Origin: CBDCNP01 sp965222425
GTDB taxonomy: Bacteria; Acidobacteriota; Vicinamibacteria; Marinacidobacterales; DATDRI01
NCBI GenBank assembly: GCA_965222425.1
Contig: CBDCTW010000020.1
Coordinates: 1 to 64,000 of the forward strand
DNA length: 64,000 nt
Direction: 5' to 3'
Below the pieces are notes generated by a model. It had not been told where the DNA came from, ran no database searches, and saw nothing but the letters and a program-made list of their open reading frames with translations. The translations under genes were made by a program, and so were the position numbers. Below are positions 26,142 to 34,983 of this stretch, in pieces (position 1 is the stretch's first letter; each line of letters opens with the position of its first letter).

Positions 26142-27026
26142 TCAGCCCTCGGCGGGCAGACGAAGACCGAACTCGACCGCGATCTCCCGTAGCTTCGCCT
26201 GGATCCGCTGGACGTTGTCCGGTCCCATGCGAAGAAGCTGTCTCTGAACGGGCGGGAGGTCTTCGATCCACTGCTCGGAGTAAGTGTAGTCGACGCTTAC
26301 TGTCTCGACGACCATATCACCCCGAACAATGGGTGTTTTCAGAACGACCGCGAAGGCCATGGTCAGAACGTCCTCAAATGGCTGCTCGCCGTAGCCGAGT
26401 TCCTGATACGCCTCGTCGATCAGGGGTCTCACATTGCGGTACGTTTCGACGAGGCCAGCGGAATCGAGGGAAACGAGGAAGTCGACGTACGTGTCATATC
26501 GATGGTAGCTCTCCGCGTCGATGACGAGTCGGCCCGAGTGGGAGGCGACCTCGAACCGCTCCTCCGGTCGTAGATGCGGGAACAGACGAGCCGGGCTGAG
26601 CCCTTCCGCAACGTTGGCCACGACGACCACCGCTTTGCGAACGAGCTGCTCGGTCACCACAAACGACGCCAGCACGGGATGTGCGGAGAGCTTTTCGACC
26701 ATCGCGCGGACGAACTCATCGCTGGTGGACAGCGGTGGCAGAACGATCGGCGCAGCCTCCGGTAGAACTCCCGTCTCGCCGGACGGTGGCGCAGCCGGCT
26801 CTGCCACGGTGCTCGTCGGCGCCTCGAGCGCGTCGGGAGCCTCGTCGATACCTCCGCCAGTAAGGAGAAAGTACAGGACGATTCCCACGACAAAAGCAAT
26901 CCCGACGACTCCGGCAGGGACGAGGAGCCAATGCCGGAGGGGCTTGCCATCGTCCGTCAGGACGGGTTCGGAAACCGCACTTTCTTCCGGCTGCTCGATG
27001 TTCCGGTCTTCCCAATCGGACGGCAT
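26142..27026 (-). CDS. DUF3014 membrane-anchored protein
   Basis: 294 residues: a short acidic cytoplasmic segment, one membrane helix (residues 35-54, LLVPAGVVGIAFVVGIVLYF), a Pro/Ala/Glu-rich linker, then the DUF3014 domain. Conserved DUF3014 features are VLPPLSTSDEFVRAMV, VVVVANVAEGLSPARLFP, DAESYHRYDTYVDFL and LLRMGPDNVQRIQAKLRE. Function unknown; the topology predicts a periplasmic domain. The IS1380 element begins only about 7 bp upstream of the start codon, so the native promoter has been displaced. Confidence 0.85.
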   Translation of the reverse strand: MPSDWEDRNIEQPEESAVSEPVLTDDGKPLRHWLLVPAGVVGIAFVVGIVLYFLLTGGGIDEAPDALEAPTSTVAEPAAPPSGETGVLPEAAPIVLPPLSTSDEFVRAMVEKLSAHPVLASFVVTEQLVRKAVVVVANVAEGLSPARLFPHLRPEERFEVASHSGRLVIDAESYHRYDTYVDFLVSLDSAGLVETYRNVRPLIDEAYQELGYGEQPFEDVLTMAFAVVLKTPIVRGDMVVETVSVDYTYSEQWIEDLPPVQRQLLRMGPDNVQRIQAKLREIAVEFGLRLPAEG

Positions 27027-27033
27027 TTATTAG

Positions 27034-28539
27034 CCTAATCGCAAAAAAAGAGAGCAAAGTAGCGCAAAAGTATTGACAAAGGAGCCTCTGGGTTTATGTT
27101 TGGAGCGTTGCTTCCAAACAAAACACCAAACGACCAGAGGCCCCTATAGTGCGCTTGAAACTATCTCGATTTCGCCGGAACTTCAACAAGGATCTTCCGA
27201 TCGAGTTCACAGAGCAGAACCTGAGCTCGTTTGGTGGACTGGAACTGTTTCCACGATATTTGCGCCGCGTTGAGCTAAGCCGCCGGGTAGGAAAGGCGTG
27301 CAGAGGAAAAGGCATTCGGTCGGACTACGGGAGCGTCCGACTGGTTCTGGTGTTGGTTGGGATACTGCTCGTGGGAGCTCGTCGTCTAGAGCACCTGCAG
27401 TATGTCTGTGATGACCCGATGCTGCTTCGCTTCTGTGGGTTGAGAAGACTACCGAGCCGTCCGACGATCGTGAATTGGCTGAAGCAATTCACGGGAGAGC
27501 GGCTCAAGGGCCTATCGGAGTTGAACGGTGTATTGGTCCACGAGCAGATCGAGCGATTGGGTCTGAACCGTCTGACGGTAGATATGGACGGCACCGTGGT
27601 TCAGGCAGGCAATCAGGTTGGATGGGCGTTTCGAGGATTCAATCCTCATCGCAAGAAGAATAAAAGTTGCTACCCTTTGTTCGCTCACCTGACTCAGACG
27701 GGCCAGATTCTCAAATCCAGAAATCGTCCTGGCAACGTTCACGACTCCAAGGGTGCCGATGCGTTTCTACGGGAATTGATAGGCGAGCTACGGGGCCAGT
27801 TCGGTCGGTCCCGAAAGCTGGAATTCCGCACGGACGCCGCGTTTTTCAACGAAAAGATTCTCAAGAGGCTAGAGCGCTCCCGAAGCGAGTTCGCGAGCAA
27901 GGCTCCGTTCTGGCCGTGGCTCGGCCTAAAGGAGGTCGTCGCTGGGCGCAAGCGATGGCACCGCGTGAGTGACGAAATCGACGGCTTCTCCATCAAACAC
28001 TTCATCGAGCCCTGGAATATCACCGTCCGGATCGCGATCTATCGGAAGCGAGTTCGACATCGAACGGCGAAGAACTTCCAGCTCGACCTGTTTTCTCCAG
28101 ACGACGGCTACTTCGAGTACTCAGCCGTCGCCACCAACAAATCGCTCACCGTCCAACGCCTTCGGTACTTCGCTGCTGGGCGAGGCGGCCAAGAGAAAAC
28201 CTTCGCCGAATTGCGCAGCCAGTTCGCTCTCGACGTCGTGCCCACTAAAAGCTATGCCGCCAATAGCGCCTGGCAACAGTTGAACGTGCTCGCACACAAC
28301 CTGTGTCGCAGCTTTCAGCTCGACACCATCGCTGAAACGAAAGGCATCTCTCGAAAGCGTACATGCACCCATCTGCTGCACACCATCCGCACCATCCGCT
28401 TCCGCATCATCAACAAAGCCGGCCGCCTCGTTCGCGTTAGTGGTCGAAACGCGCTCCGAATGGCCACAAACTCCTCCACGCAGACACTCTTTGAAAGAAT
28501 CGAACTCGCGCTAGCGTCATGAATTATTGTTCGATTAGG
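27034..28539 (+). mobile_element. IS1380-family element, complete
   Basis: 1506 bp with short inverted ends CCTAATCG and CGATTAGG, containing one full transposase gene. A 5'-truncated copy in the other orientation lies at 55289-55925, and a bare end (GCGATTAGGGTTAA) lies at about 60826. Confidence 0.88.
27149..28522 (+). CDS. IS1380-family transposase
   Basis: 457 residues, the normal length. DDE-type motifs: RLTVDMDGTVV near residue 140 (first Asp), LEFRTDAAFFNEKIL near 225 (second Asp), and a C-terminal QEKTFAELRSQFALD region carrying the Glu. The fold-typical insertion lies between the second Asp and the Glu. It catalyses cut-and-paste transposition of its element. All features appear intact, so this copy could be active. 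Confidence 0.92.
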   Translation: MRLKLSRFRRNFNKDLPIEFTEQNLSSFGGLELFPRYLRRVELSRRVGKACRGKGIRSDYGSVRLVLVLVGILLVGARRLEHLQYVCDDPMLLRFCGLRRLPSRPTIVNWLKQFTGERLKGLSELNGVLVHEQIERLGLNRLTVDMDGTVVQAGNQVGWAFRGFNPHRKKNKSCYPLFAHLTQTGQILKSRNRPGNVHDSKGADAFLRELIGELRGQFGRSRKLEFRTDAAFFNEKILKRLERSRSEFASKAPFWPWLGLKEVVAGRKRWHRVSDEIDGFSIKHFIEPWNITVRIAIYRKRVRHRTAKNFQLDLFSPDDGYFEYSAVATNKSLTVQRLRYFAAGRGGQEKTFAELRSQFALDVVPTKSYAANSAWQQLNVLAHNLCRSFQLDTIAETKGISRKRTCTHLLHTIRTIRFRIINKAGRLVRVSGRNALRMATNSSTQTLFERIELALAS

Positions 28540-28627
28540 GTTAAGTGTTGGTAAAATGACGCTAAGACTTTACGGTGCATTAAATTACAGCCATGGTCTT
28601 TCAAAAGGGCCGAGTTTTGGCACAGGA
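28540..28627. repeat. Partial family D joined to a TGTGCC-type terminus
   Basis: 28545-28592 is the left half of family D, fused to CTTTCAAAAGGGCCGAGTTTTGGCACA at 28593-28624. The fusion matches the internal structure of family C. Confidence 0.65.
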
Positions 28628-28793
28628 GGTGCTTCCGCCATTAAGTGTTGGTGAGATGACGCTAAGACTTTACGCTGCATTAAATTACAGCCAAAATAGC
28701 GCTCACGACCTTCGCCGCGCGCTAAATGGAGCGTAAGCGCTTTTTTTGCAAAGGGATACGTACACATCACCAACAGCAAACAGCGCAAGCACC
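28628..28793 (-). repeat. 166-bp MITE-like repeat, family D
   Basis: A complete copy in the opposite orientation to 3064-3229, starting GGTGCTTCCGCC and ending GCGCAAGCACC. Confidence 0.85.
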
Positions 28794-28809
28794 CAGCGGC
28801 CGGGACATC

Positions 28810-28972
28810 CCCCTATTTCAAAAGGGCCGAGTTTTGGCACAGGACGGGGTCACAACCCCGTCCTGTGCCAAAACTCGGCCCTCTTGAAATAGACCACAAA
28901 TCAGTAGCTTAGATGCCCTTGGAATCCGCGCAGAATCGAGGGTACTTCGCGCCGCTGGGCTGGTTTCCGACC
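28810..28972. repeat. Two TGTGCC-type repeat ends in inverted, tail-to-tail contact
   Basis: 28812-28850 and 28856-28890 are inverted copies of the same terminus separated by a few bases, forming a palindrome of about 75 bp. The right arm continues as family A up to 28972, where a family E repeat interrupts it. Confidence 0.7.
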
Positions 28973-29065
28973 TGTGCTCCGCAAAAAGTCGATCCGGCGT
29001 TGATTGCGCGTTTTGGACCTGCTATGTTCGTCTGCTTCTGGCCGATCCTTTTTTTGCGGATCACA
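28973..29065. repeat. 93-bp palindromic repeat, family E
   Basis: Inverted ends TGTGCTCCGCAAAAAG and TTTTTTTGCGGATCACA. Shorter members are at 55155-55210 and 24089-24143, and single ends are at about 10989, 26040, 47364, 50321 and 50943. Confidence 0.75.
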
Positions 29066-29109
29066 GCCGTCGTGGAGCGGACAGGCGAGGAGCGGAAGCG
29101 GAGGCGCTG

Positions 29110-29175
29110 ATGAGCGTCTCTGTAGGCTTCCACCTCCTCGAAGGTTTTGCTTTATCTCCCAGCCGGGTTCGGTGA
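29110..29175 (+). CDS. 21-codon ORF directly before the acyltransferase gene
   Basis: ATG 29110 overlaps the stop of an older frame (TGATG), and its own TGA is immediately followed by the acyltransferase ATG. The peptide (MSVSVGFHLLEGFALSP) has no known relative. It could be a translational leader or the last residue of a gene truncated by the family E insertion. The case rests on the precise junctions only. Confidence 0.3.
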   Translation: MSVSVGFHLLEGFALSPSRVR

Positions 29176-30678
29176 ATGGCTCTCGCCTCTCGACAGACAG
29201 TCCACGCGCTCGCGCTGATCAATCGCCTCTTCTTTCGCCGTATCGAGGTTACCGGGCTCGAGCACGTTCCCTCTTCCGGCGGTGGGATGATCGTCTCCTG
29301 GCATCCCAACGCGATCATCGACGGTGCGTTGATTCTGACGCAATTCCCGAGAAGGATCGTCTTTGGCGCTCGTCACGGTCTTTTCAAGTGGCCGTTCTTA
29401 GGAACCGTCCTGCGGCAATTGGGAACCGTACCGATCTACCGGCGGCAGGACGTATCGCAAGACTCACAGTACAACGCCAGCAACATCCAGAGCTTGGATG
29501 CCTTGGCCCACGTGGTGGCGGACGGTGCGTTCGCCGCCTTGTTCCCGGAAGGGGCGAGTCACGACGAGCCGTCCCCGCAGGAGCTCAAGACCGGTGCCGC
29601 AAGGTTGTTCTATCGCGCGACCGAGTTGACGCCGGAGAATGGCGTGCGGCCGGTCATCATTCCCGTGGGGCTCCACTACGACAAAAAGGGTGTCTTTGGC
29701 TCGAACGCACTGGTGGCTTTCCACCCTCCGCTCAAGCTCGATCCCGAGCTTACCAAATCTCCTGCTGCGGACGCCTCTTTCGAGGAGGCGCGGGCAAAGT
29801 ATCGTCGCCTCACCGACGAAATCGAACGGGTGCTTCACGAGGTCGTCCATGCCACTGAGAGTTGGGAGCTACATCACTTGCTGCATCGGGGTCGCAAGCT
29901 GATTCGGGCCGAGCGGGCGCACCGCGCTGGAGTCTCTCTCGAGCGGCCGGACATGACGGAACGCCAACTGGGTTTCGCACGTCTGTGGGTCGCCTACCGG
30001 GCTCTCGTCAAGACGCATCCAGAGGAAATAGCGTCTCTTCTTGCTCGAGTCAGTGACTACGATCAGGACCTGCGTGCCTTCGGGCTCCACGATCACGAGC
30101 TCGACGGCAATCCTCATCTTCGTTCGCGTTGGGTGGCAGCGGCACTTCTCCTGCAGGTCGTCCTCGTTTATTTGCTCTTGCCGCCCATCCTTCTGATTGG
30201 CTTCGTGGCCAATGTGCCCACCGCTCTTCTGATCACTGCGGTGGCCAAGGGAGCCTCCCGGGCCTACAAGGACGAGGCCACCGTAAAACTAATCTTGGGA
30301 ACGGTGGCGTTTCCTCTTACCTGGCTAATCGTCGCCGGTCTCGCTGGGGCCGGCGTCGAGGCCCTGCATACGATTTACCCCCAAATCCCGAGGGCCCCTT
30401 TTCTGACCGCGACAGTGGCCTTCTTGCTGAGTGCGATCGGTGGGTTCGTCGCTCTCCACTACCAGCGATTGGTTCAGGAGACGCTCCGAGCGCTCCGCGT
30501 CCGGTTCACCCGGACTCGCCGGAGTGAGGTCATCCGGCAGCTGCGCGAGGTACGCAGCGAGCTCTACGAAAGAATGATAGACCTGAGCCGTGGGCTCGAC
30601 TTACCGGGCACGCTCGCCAGGAACGGCCGTGTGCTCGAGGAAAAACAGGGACGGGCTAGTCAATTCCAGAATGAATAG
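29176..30678 (+). CDS. PlsC-like glycerolipid acyltransferase with C-terminal membrane segments
   Basis: 500 residues. The acyltransferase domain comes first: HPNAIID (HX4D) at residues 43-48, a basic GARHGLFKWPFLG stretch near 70, the LFPEGASHD block near 123 for glycerol-phosphate binding, and VIIPVGLHY as motif IV. Residues 320-440 contain three or four membrane helices, followed by a basic coiled tail. It probably acylates a lysophospholipid or a related lipid at the membrane. The extra C-terminal half is long for PlsC and resembles larger acidobacterial/deltaproteobacterial versions. A family E repeat lies 110 bp upstream. Confidence 0.85.
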   Translation: MALASRQTVHALALINRLFFRRIEVTGLEHVPSSGGGMIVSWHPNAIIDGALILTQFPRRIVFGARHGLFKWPFLGTVLRQLGTVPIYRRQDVSQDSQYNASNIQSLDALAHVVADGAFAALFPEGASHDEPSPQELKTGAARLFYRATELTPENGVRPVIIPVGLHYDKKGVFGSNALVAFHPPLKLDPELTKSPAADASFEEARAKYRRLTDEIERVLHEVVHATESWELHHLLHRGRKLIRAERAHRAGVSLERPDMTERQLGFARLWVAYRALVKTHPEEIASLLARVSDYDQDLRAFGLHDHELDGNPHLRSRWVAAALLLQVVLVYLLLPPILLIGFVANVPTALLITAVAKGASRAYKDEATVKLILGTVAFPLTWLIVAGLAGAGVEALHTIYPQIPRAPFLTATVAFLLSAIGGFVALHYQRLVQETLRALRVRFTRTRRSEVIRQLREVRSELYERMIDLSRGLDLPGTLARNGRVLEEKQGRASQFQNE

Positions 30679-30689
30679 CTCGTCTCCGA

Positions 30690-31609
30690 AGTACCGAGAC
30701 GCTTACTGCGACCTTCCTCTTCCTGCCCTCGCGGTAGGGACCGCCCTTACGGGCGGCCCCCCGCACAGATCCCAGCGAGCGCTGCTAACGCACTGGGCTC
30801 CTACCTCAGGTCATGACGCGCAGTCGCTGTTCGGGATACGGGTGCAGTGTTCGATGCTCGACGACTGTCATCAGCCATCCGTGGTCGATGGCATCGAAGA
30901 ATCCACGGATGTCCGCGTCGAGTATCCAGTTCACTTTCTTGTGAACCGTGCTCCCTTATCCCGGCAGGCTACCTGCCGTATCCGCTCCAGCGCATTTCGC
31001 AGATCAGGGGACCGAACGTAGGCGCACTCCCTTGGCTGTTTCCGCGGTTTCTCGCTTCGTGCCCGTTTAGGGTTGTCCATATTCACTCCCTGCCCGGCGC
31101 TGTGTCCGGGACCTGATTTGCCGTAACGGATTTCCTTTGGTCAGCCCCCTTGGCTCCACCTCCTCCGCGAGCTGAGGCGCACCCCAGCCTTTGTTCAAAA
31201 GCTTCTCAGCTACTATGGGGCTGTCAGACTTCCCGCATCCGTACGTCGCTGTCGTGCTCCTTGCGGATTCACAGCGCGGACCCCGATGCCACTCAGGACC
31301 AGATGCGGGACCTCCCGGCTCCCGTGTATGTCTCTTGGCGTGCGTGCGCAGGGTCTCGGACCACGCGGGGGCGGAACAGCTCTTGCGATAACGATCTGCT
31401 CCGTGTTGCCTTCCGTGCCATACGACGCCGTCGGCCCCCCAAAGTTTATTTTACTTTCGCGGCTCAATATCCAGCCCGCACGTCTCCCTGTCAACGCTTC
31501 GCCTTTGCTCTCGCGAACAACAATGCATGACTCGGGGCCAATCTGGTTCGCTACTCCTTCATTAGGCGGGACTTGCACCCGCGAGACTTACCGGTTTGTG
31601 CCGGCGCAC
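30690..31609 (-). mobile_element. Group II intron with internally deleted maturase gene
   Basis: On the minus strand the 5' end starts GTGCGCC near 31609 and has the domain I block GGGTGCAAGTCCCGCC. Near 30720-30790 it ends with a domain V-like hairpin containing GATCTGTGCGGGGGG and CCCTACCGCGA. Between them lies a short reverse-transcriptase remnant. The boundaries are approximate. With the maturase deleted it could move only with help from another intron. Confidence 0.7.
30815..31080 (-). pseudogene. Group II intron reverse transcriptase/maturase, deleted
   Basis: From ATG 31080 the N-terminal RT0-like region is readable (SPDLRNALERIRQVACRDKG). After about 48 codons it jumps, in another frame, to VNWILDADIRGFFDAIDHGW, the RT2-RT3 palm region with the strand that precedes the YADD box. 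The YADD box, thumb, X domain and endonuclease are absent. It is an internal deletion of roughly 50 plus 300 residues compared with the family. Confidence 0.7.
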
Positions 31610-31904
31610 CGTCTGGTCAATATACTCGAACGCCCAGCGGGTCAGCAGTTTGCACCTTTCCAAGGGCCGTTTGAATCCGCCATCAAGGCAAGGAGAATCT
31701 CCTGCTGTTCCCAGCCAGCGACCAGTACCTCAGTCCGAGCGCAAGGTGCGCTCCCGTGAACGGCTTGGCAGGCTGCTACGTTTCTACCATCGGGAAGCCG
31801 CATGAGAATTTTGACCTCACGCGCTGTTCTGGAGGGACTCCAAGCAGGCCGGCACGCCAGTCTTGGGTGTGTTTGTGTTTTTGGACACGACGCGCTTTGG
31901 CTGA
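31610..31904. other. Exon-side sequence and family F end
   Basis: 31738-31829 recurs at 50577-50657 (CATGCGGCTTCCCGATGG core), so it belongs to an unrecognised repeated element. 31865-31893 is a family F end. An open minus-strand frame covers it, but I cannot assign it. Confidence 0.45.
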
Positions 31905-31946
31905 ATCCATCATCGGCCTCTACAAGACCGAGGTGACCCGTCGACG
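31905..31946 (+). mobile_element. IS3 orfB internal fragment
   Basis: 42 bases match orfB codons around the catalytic Glu (compare 33011-33052). The intact IS3 element begins immediately after it, so the element inserted into an older copy of itself or recombined with one. Confidence 0.7.
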
Positions 31947-31996
31947 TGAACCGCCCCGGGTTTCCCGGAGACTCCAACTCTTGAGAGGATGGAGTC

Positions 31997-32317
31997 ATGA
32001 CAAAACGAAGCAGGTATTCACCGGAGGTAAAAGAGCGCGCAGTGCGGATGGTTTTCGACCAGCAGGCTCAGCACGAATCTCAGTGGTCAGCGATCTCATC
32101 GATTGCGTCGAAGATTGACTGTACGCGGGAAACGCTACGCACGTGGGTGCGTCGAGCAGAGCGTGATGCTGGGAAACGAGCGGGACTGACGACGGACGAG
32201 CGTCAGCGGCTGAAGGAGCTTGAGCGAGAGAACCGTGAGCTAAAGCGGGCAAACGAGATCCTTCGCAAGGCGTCGGCGTTTTTCGCCCAGGCGGAGCTCG
32301 ACCGCCGACCGAGGTGA
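31997..32317 (+). CDS. IS3-family OrfA, HTH transposase subunit
   Basis: 106 residues. Helix-turn-helix with VKERAVRMVFDQQAQHES and SKIDCTRETLRTWVRRAE, followed by a leucine-zipper-like region (LKELERENRELKRANEIL) that mediates dimerisation in this family. The stop overlaps the GTG start of orfB (GTGA). In IS3 elements frameshifting near this point makes the OrfAB transposase; no clear A-rich slippery site was identified here. Confidence 0.9.
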   Translation: MTKRSRYSPEVKERAVRMVFDQQAQHESQWSAISSIASKIDCTRETLRTWVRRAERDAGKRAGLTTDERQRLKELERENRELKRANEILRKASAFFAQAELDRRPR

Positions 32318-33231
32318 ATGTGTTGTTCGTGGACGCGAACCGTGAGAGTTACGGGGTCGAGCCGATCTGCCGGATGCTTCCGATCGCCCCGTCGACCTAT
32401 TACGAGCAGAAAGCGCGAGAGAAGGACCCAAGCCGCCTGCCAGCGAGAGCGAAGCGCGACATCCAACTCCGCGGCGAGATTCGTCGTGTACGGCAAGAGA
32501 ACTTTGACGTGTATGGCGTGCGCAAGGTCTGGCGTCAGCTGTGCCGTGAGGGCCGCGACGTGGCTCGATGCACGGTGGCCCGTCTGATGCGTGAAATGGG
32601 CCTCCAGGGGGCGGTCCGTGGACGTCGATTCAAGACGACGAAGCCGGATTCGAGCGGCGCTCGCCCGATGGACCTCGTGGAGCGCGACTTCAACGCCACA
32701 CGCCCGAACGAGCTCTGGGTCTCGGACCTGACCTACATCGCCACGTGGCGCGGCTTCGTGTATGTCGCCTTCGTCATCGACGTCTTCGCTCGACTCATCG
32801 TCGGCTGGCGAGCGACGACATCGTTGACTGCCGGCATCGCTCTCGGTGCGTTGGAGCAGGCGCTACACGAGCGCCGACTAGACCCAGAAGATCCATTGGT
32901 GCATCACAGCGATCGCGGCGTGCAGTACGTCTCGATCCGTTACACCGAGCGGCTCGCCGAGGCGGGTATTGAGCCGTCCGTCGGCAGCCGAGGCGACTCT
33001 TACGATAACGCTTTGGCTGAATCCATCATCGGCCTCTACAAGACCGAGGTGATCCGTCGACGTGGGCCCTGGCGTGGTCCTGAGGACGTCGAGTTCGCCA
33101 CCCTCGAGTGGGTCCATTGGTACAACACGCAACGACTCTTGGAGCCGATCGGAAATGTCGCCCCCGTCGAGTACGAGATGAACTACTATCGGTCGCAGGA
33201 AGGCTCGCTAGAGATGGCGAGACTCAACTAA
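32314..33231 (+). CDS. IS3-family OrfB, rve/DDE transposase
   Basis: 305 residues from GTG 32314. An N-terminal HTH_21-like part (YGVEPICRMLPIAPSTYYEQ) is followed by the rve domain, with Asp in ELWVSDLTYIATW, Asp in LVHHSDRGVQY and Glu 35 residues on in DNALAESIIGLYK. The C-terminus ends in a basic FATLEWVHWYNTQR segment. All catalytic residues are present, and the element is probably competent. Confidence 0.93.
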   Translation: MNVLFVDANRESYGVEPICRMLPIAPSTYYEQKAREKDPSRLPARAKRDIQLRGEIRRVRQENFDVYGVRKVWRQLCREGRDVARCTVARLMREMGLQGAVRGRRFKTTKPDSSGARPMDLVERDFNATRPNELWVSDLTYIATWRGFVYVAFVIDVFARLIVGWRATTSLTAGIALGALEQALHERRLDPEDPLVHHSDRGVQYVSIRYTERLAEAGIEPSVGSRGDSYDNALAESIIGLYKTEVIRRRGPWRGPEDVEFATLEWVHWYNTQRLLEPIGNVAPVEYEMNYYRSQEGSLEMARLN

Positions 33232-33283
33232 AACAGTCTCCGGGAAACCCGGGGCGGTTCAATGACACCAACTTGACAGTACC

Positions 33284-33378
33284 CTCTCAAGAGTTCGAGT
33301 CTCCGGGAAGCCCGGGGCGGCTCAGACCGGAGATTAATCAAGTTTGGTGCGCGCGGATGAATAAATAGAAGGCACACC
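33284..33378. repeat. Solo IS3 end followed by family B fragment
   Basis: 33284-33325 is an IS3 terminus variant (GTCTCCGGGAAGCCCGGGGC). 33328-33377 is the distal end of family B with AATAAATAGAAGGCACA. Confidence 0.7.
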
Positions 33379-33505
33379 CCCCGAGAAGCCCAGAATCGAG
33401 GCCGGAGCCATCGCCGTGTAGCTGGCCTAGCACATTCTGGTCCAGGTGCGGGGCGTTGTCGCCTTCGCCGCCGCCGTCGTCCCATTCGACCGCGAACCAG
33501 TCCTG
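33379..33505. other. Segment shared with 11036-11115
   Basis: Inverse match of about 75 bp to the earlier segment. In the minus frame it reads NAPHLDQNVLGQL. It may be part of a dispersed gene family or another repeat. No complete ORF. Confidence 0.45.
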
Positions 33506-33597
33506 ATCGTCCACACTTACGGCCCTTGGCCCGGTCGCAAACACGGACACTAAGCTGCTGATTAATGGTCTATTTAAAAGGGCCGAGTTTTGGCACA
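33506..33597 (+). repeat. TGTGCC-type repeat, inner-end fragment
   Basis: About 90 bp of the common left-end sequence (GGCCCTTGGCCCGGTCGC to TTTTGGCACA). Its border is the 5' breakpoint of the PLP-enzyme pseudogene. Confidence 0.75.
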
Positions 33598-33601
33598 GGA
33601 C

Positions 33602-34983
33602 GAGGTCCGACCCTTTCCGAGATGCGCGAGCCGTGGAAGATCGGCCCCGGCACGCGCGCCCAGGCCCTGGCAACCCGATCCGTCGATCCGCTCGACCCCG
33701 TCAACTTGTATAACATCACCTGGTACGACGCGCAGGACGAGATCCAACACTTCATCGTGCCACCGGAAATCACCGGCGTCGAGGCACCCATCGTGGTCAT
33801 CTTCAGCCGCGGCTTTCCGACTGGAAGCCACAAGGTCGGTGCGGCCTATTCCGTCCTGGCCGAGCTCATCGTGAACGGCCAAGTCGATCCCGATCGGCAC
33901 CGTCTCGTCTGGCCCAGCACGGGCAACTACGGCGTGGGCGGCGCTTGGGTCGGTGGCAGAGTCGGCTGCAAGAGCCTCGTCGTACTTCCCGAAGGCATGA
34001 GCCGAGAGCGCTTCGAGCTCATCGAGACGTTCGGCGCCGTGGTCGTAAAGATACCTGGGAGCGAATCGAACGTCAAGGAGATCTACGACAAGACGTGGGA
34101 GCTGCGACGGGATCCCGATACTCGCATCCTCAACCAGTTCGAGGTCATGGGGAACTACCGCTTCCACTACGAAGTGACGGGCAATACCGTAGCGGAGCTC
34201 GGGAAGACTCTCGAGAGCCGTGGTCTGGGCCGGGGTCGCATCGCAGCATTCGTCTCCGCCATGGGAAGCGCGGGGACGATCGCCTCTGGTGATCGGCTGA
34301 AGCAGATCTGGCCCGAGCACAAGATCGTCGGGCTCGAGCCCATCCAGTGTCCCACTCTCTTCAACGGCGGATATGGTTCTTCAACGGCGGATATGGTTCT
34401 CACGAGATCCAGGGAATCGGGGACAAGCACGTCACCTGGATCCATCACGTGGGTAATATGGACGCGATGATGTGCATCGATGACATGGCTTGCCTTCGCG
34501 GTTTGCAGCTCTTCACGGAGGAGACCGGGCACCGAGTCCTCGAGCGCTTCGGTGTGTCGTCGGACGACATCGCGACGCTCGCGACGATCTGCGGTATCAG
34601 TGGGATCGGGAACCTCCTCGGAGCCATCAAGACGGCGAAGTACTACGGATTCGGCAAAGACGACGTGCTCGTCACGGTCTGCACCGACGACATCGGCCGC
34701 TACCACAGCGTGATGGATTGGCTGACCCGCGAGAAAGGAGCCATGGACGAGAGGGTGGCGACGGCGCGCCTGAGCGGTATCTTCCACGGCGCGAGCCTCG
34801 ACTGGATTCAGGAAGGGACGGTGCACAACCGGAACCGGTGGCACAACCTCAAGTACTACACCTGGGTCGAGCAGCAGGGGAAAGAGTGTCGAGGAGCTCG
34901 ATGCCCAGCGCAACCCGGAGTGGTGGCTTGCGCACCAGGCGAGAGTCAAAGAGCTCGACGAAGGAATCCTCTCGCTGCGTTAG
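33602..34983 (+). pseudogene. PLP-dependent cysteine-synthase-like enzyme, frameshifted and 5'-truncated
   Basis: Fold-type II PLP enzyme. The Lys in FPTGSHKVGAAYSVL should bind PLP, WPSTGNYGVGGAW forms the phosphate/substrate loop, and a glycine-rich MGSAGTIASGD follows. At 34359-34398 a 20-bp unit (TTCAACGGCGGATATGGTTC) is tandemly duplicated, which breaks the frame. A further +1 base in GGGAAAG near 34880 shifts it again before the C-terminal VEELDAQRNPEWW and the TAG at 34981. The N-terminus begins at a repeat border without its own start. The gene is inactive as read. The duplication could be tested against raw reads. Confidence 0.82.

Larger units (their letters stand above)
31947..33260 (+). 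mobile_element. IS3-family element, complete (1314 bp)
   Basis: Inverted ends TGAACCGCCCCGGGTTTCCC and their complement at 33260. It contains overlapping orfA and orfB. Flanking triplets (ACG and ATG) do not match, so a target duplication is not evident. A second isolated end lies at 33284-33325, and the truncated copy is at 5713. Confidence 0.9.

Noticed and set aside
31081..31600. Possible rRNA or other structural RNA
   Set aside because: The sequence fits a group II intron domain I on the minus strand next to an RT remnant; no rRNA landmarks.
33574..34320. 248-codon minus-strand frame
   Set aside because: Antisense to the PLP enzyme whose plus frame carries recognisable PLP motifs.
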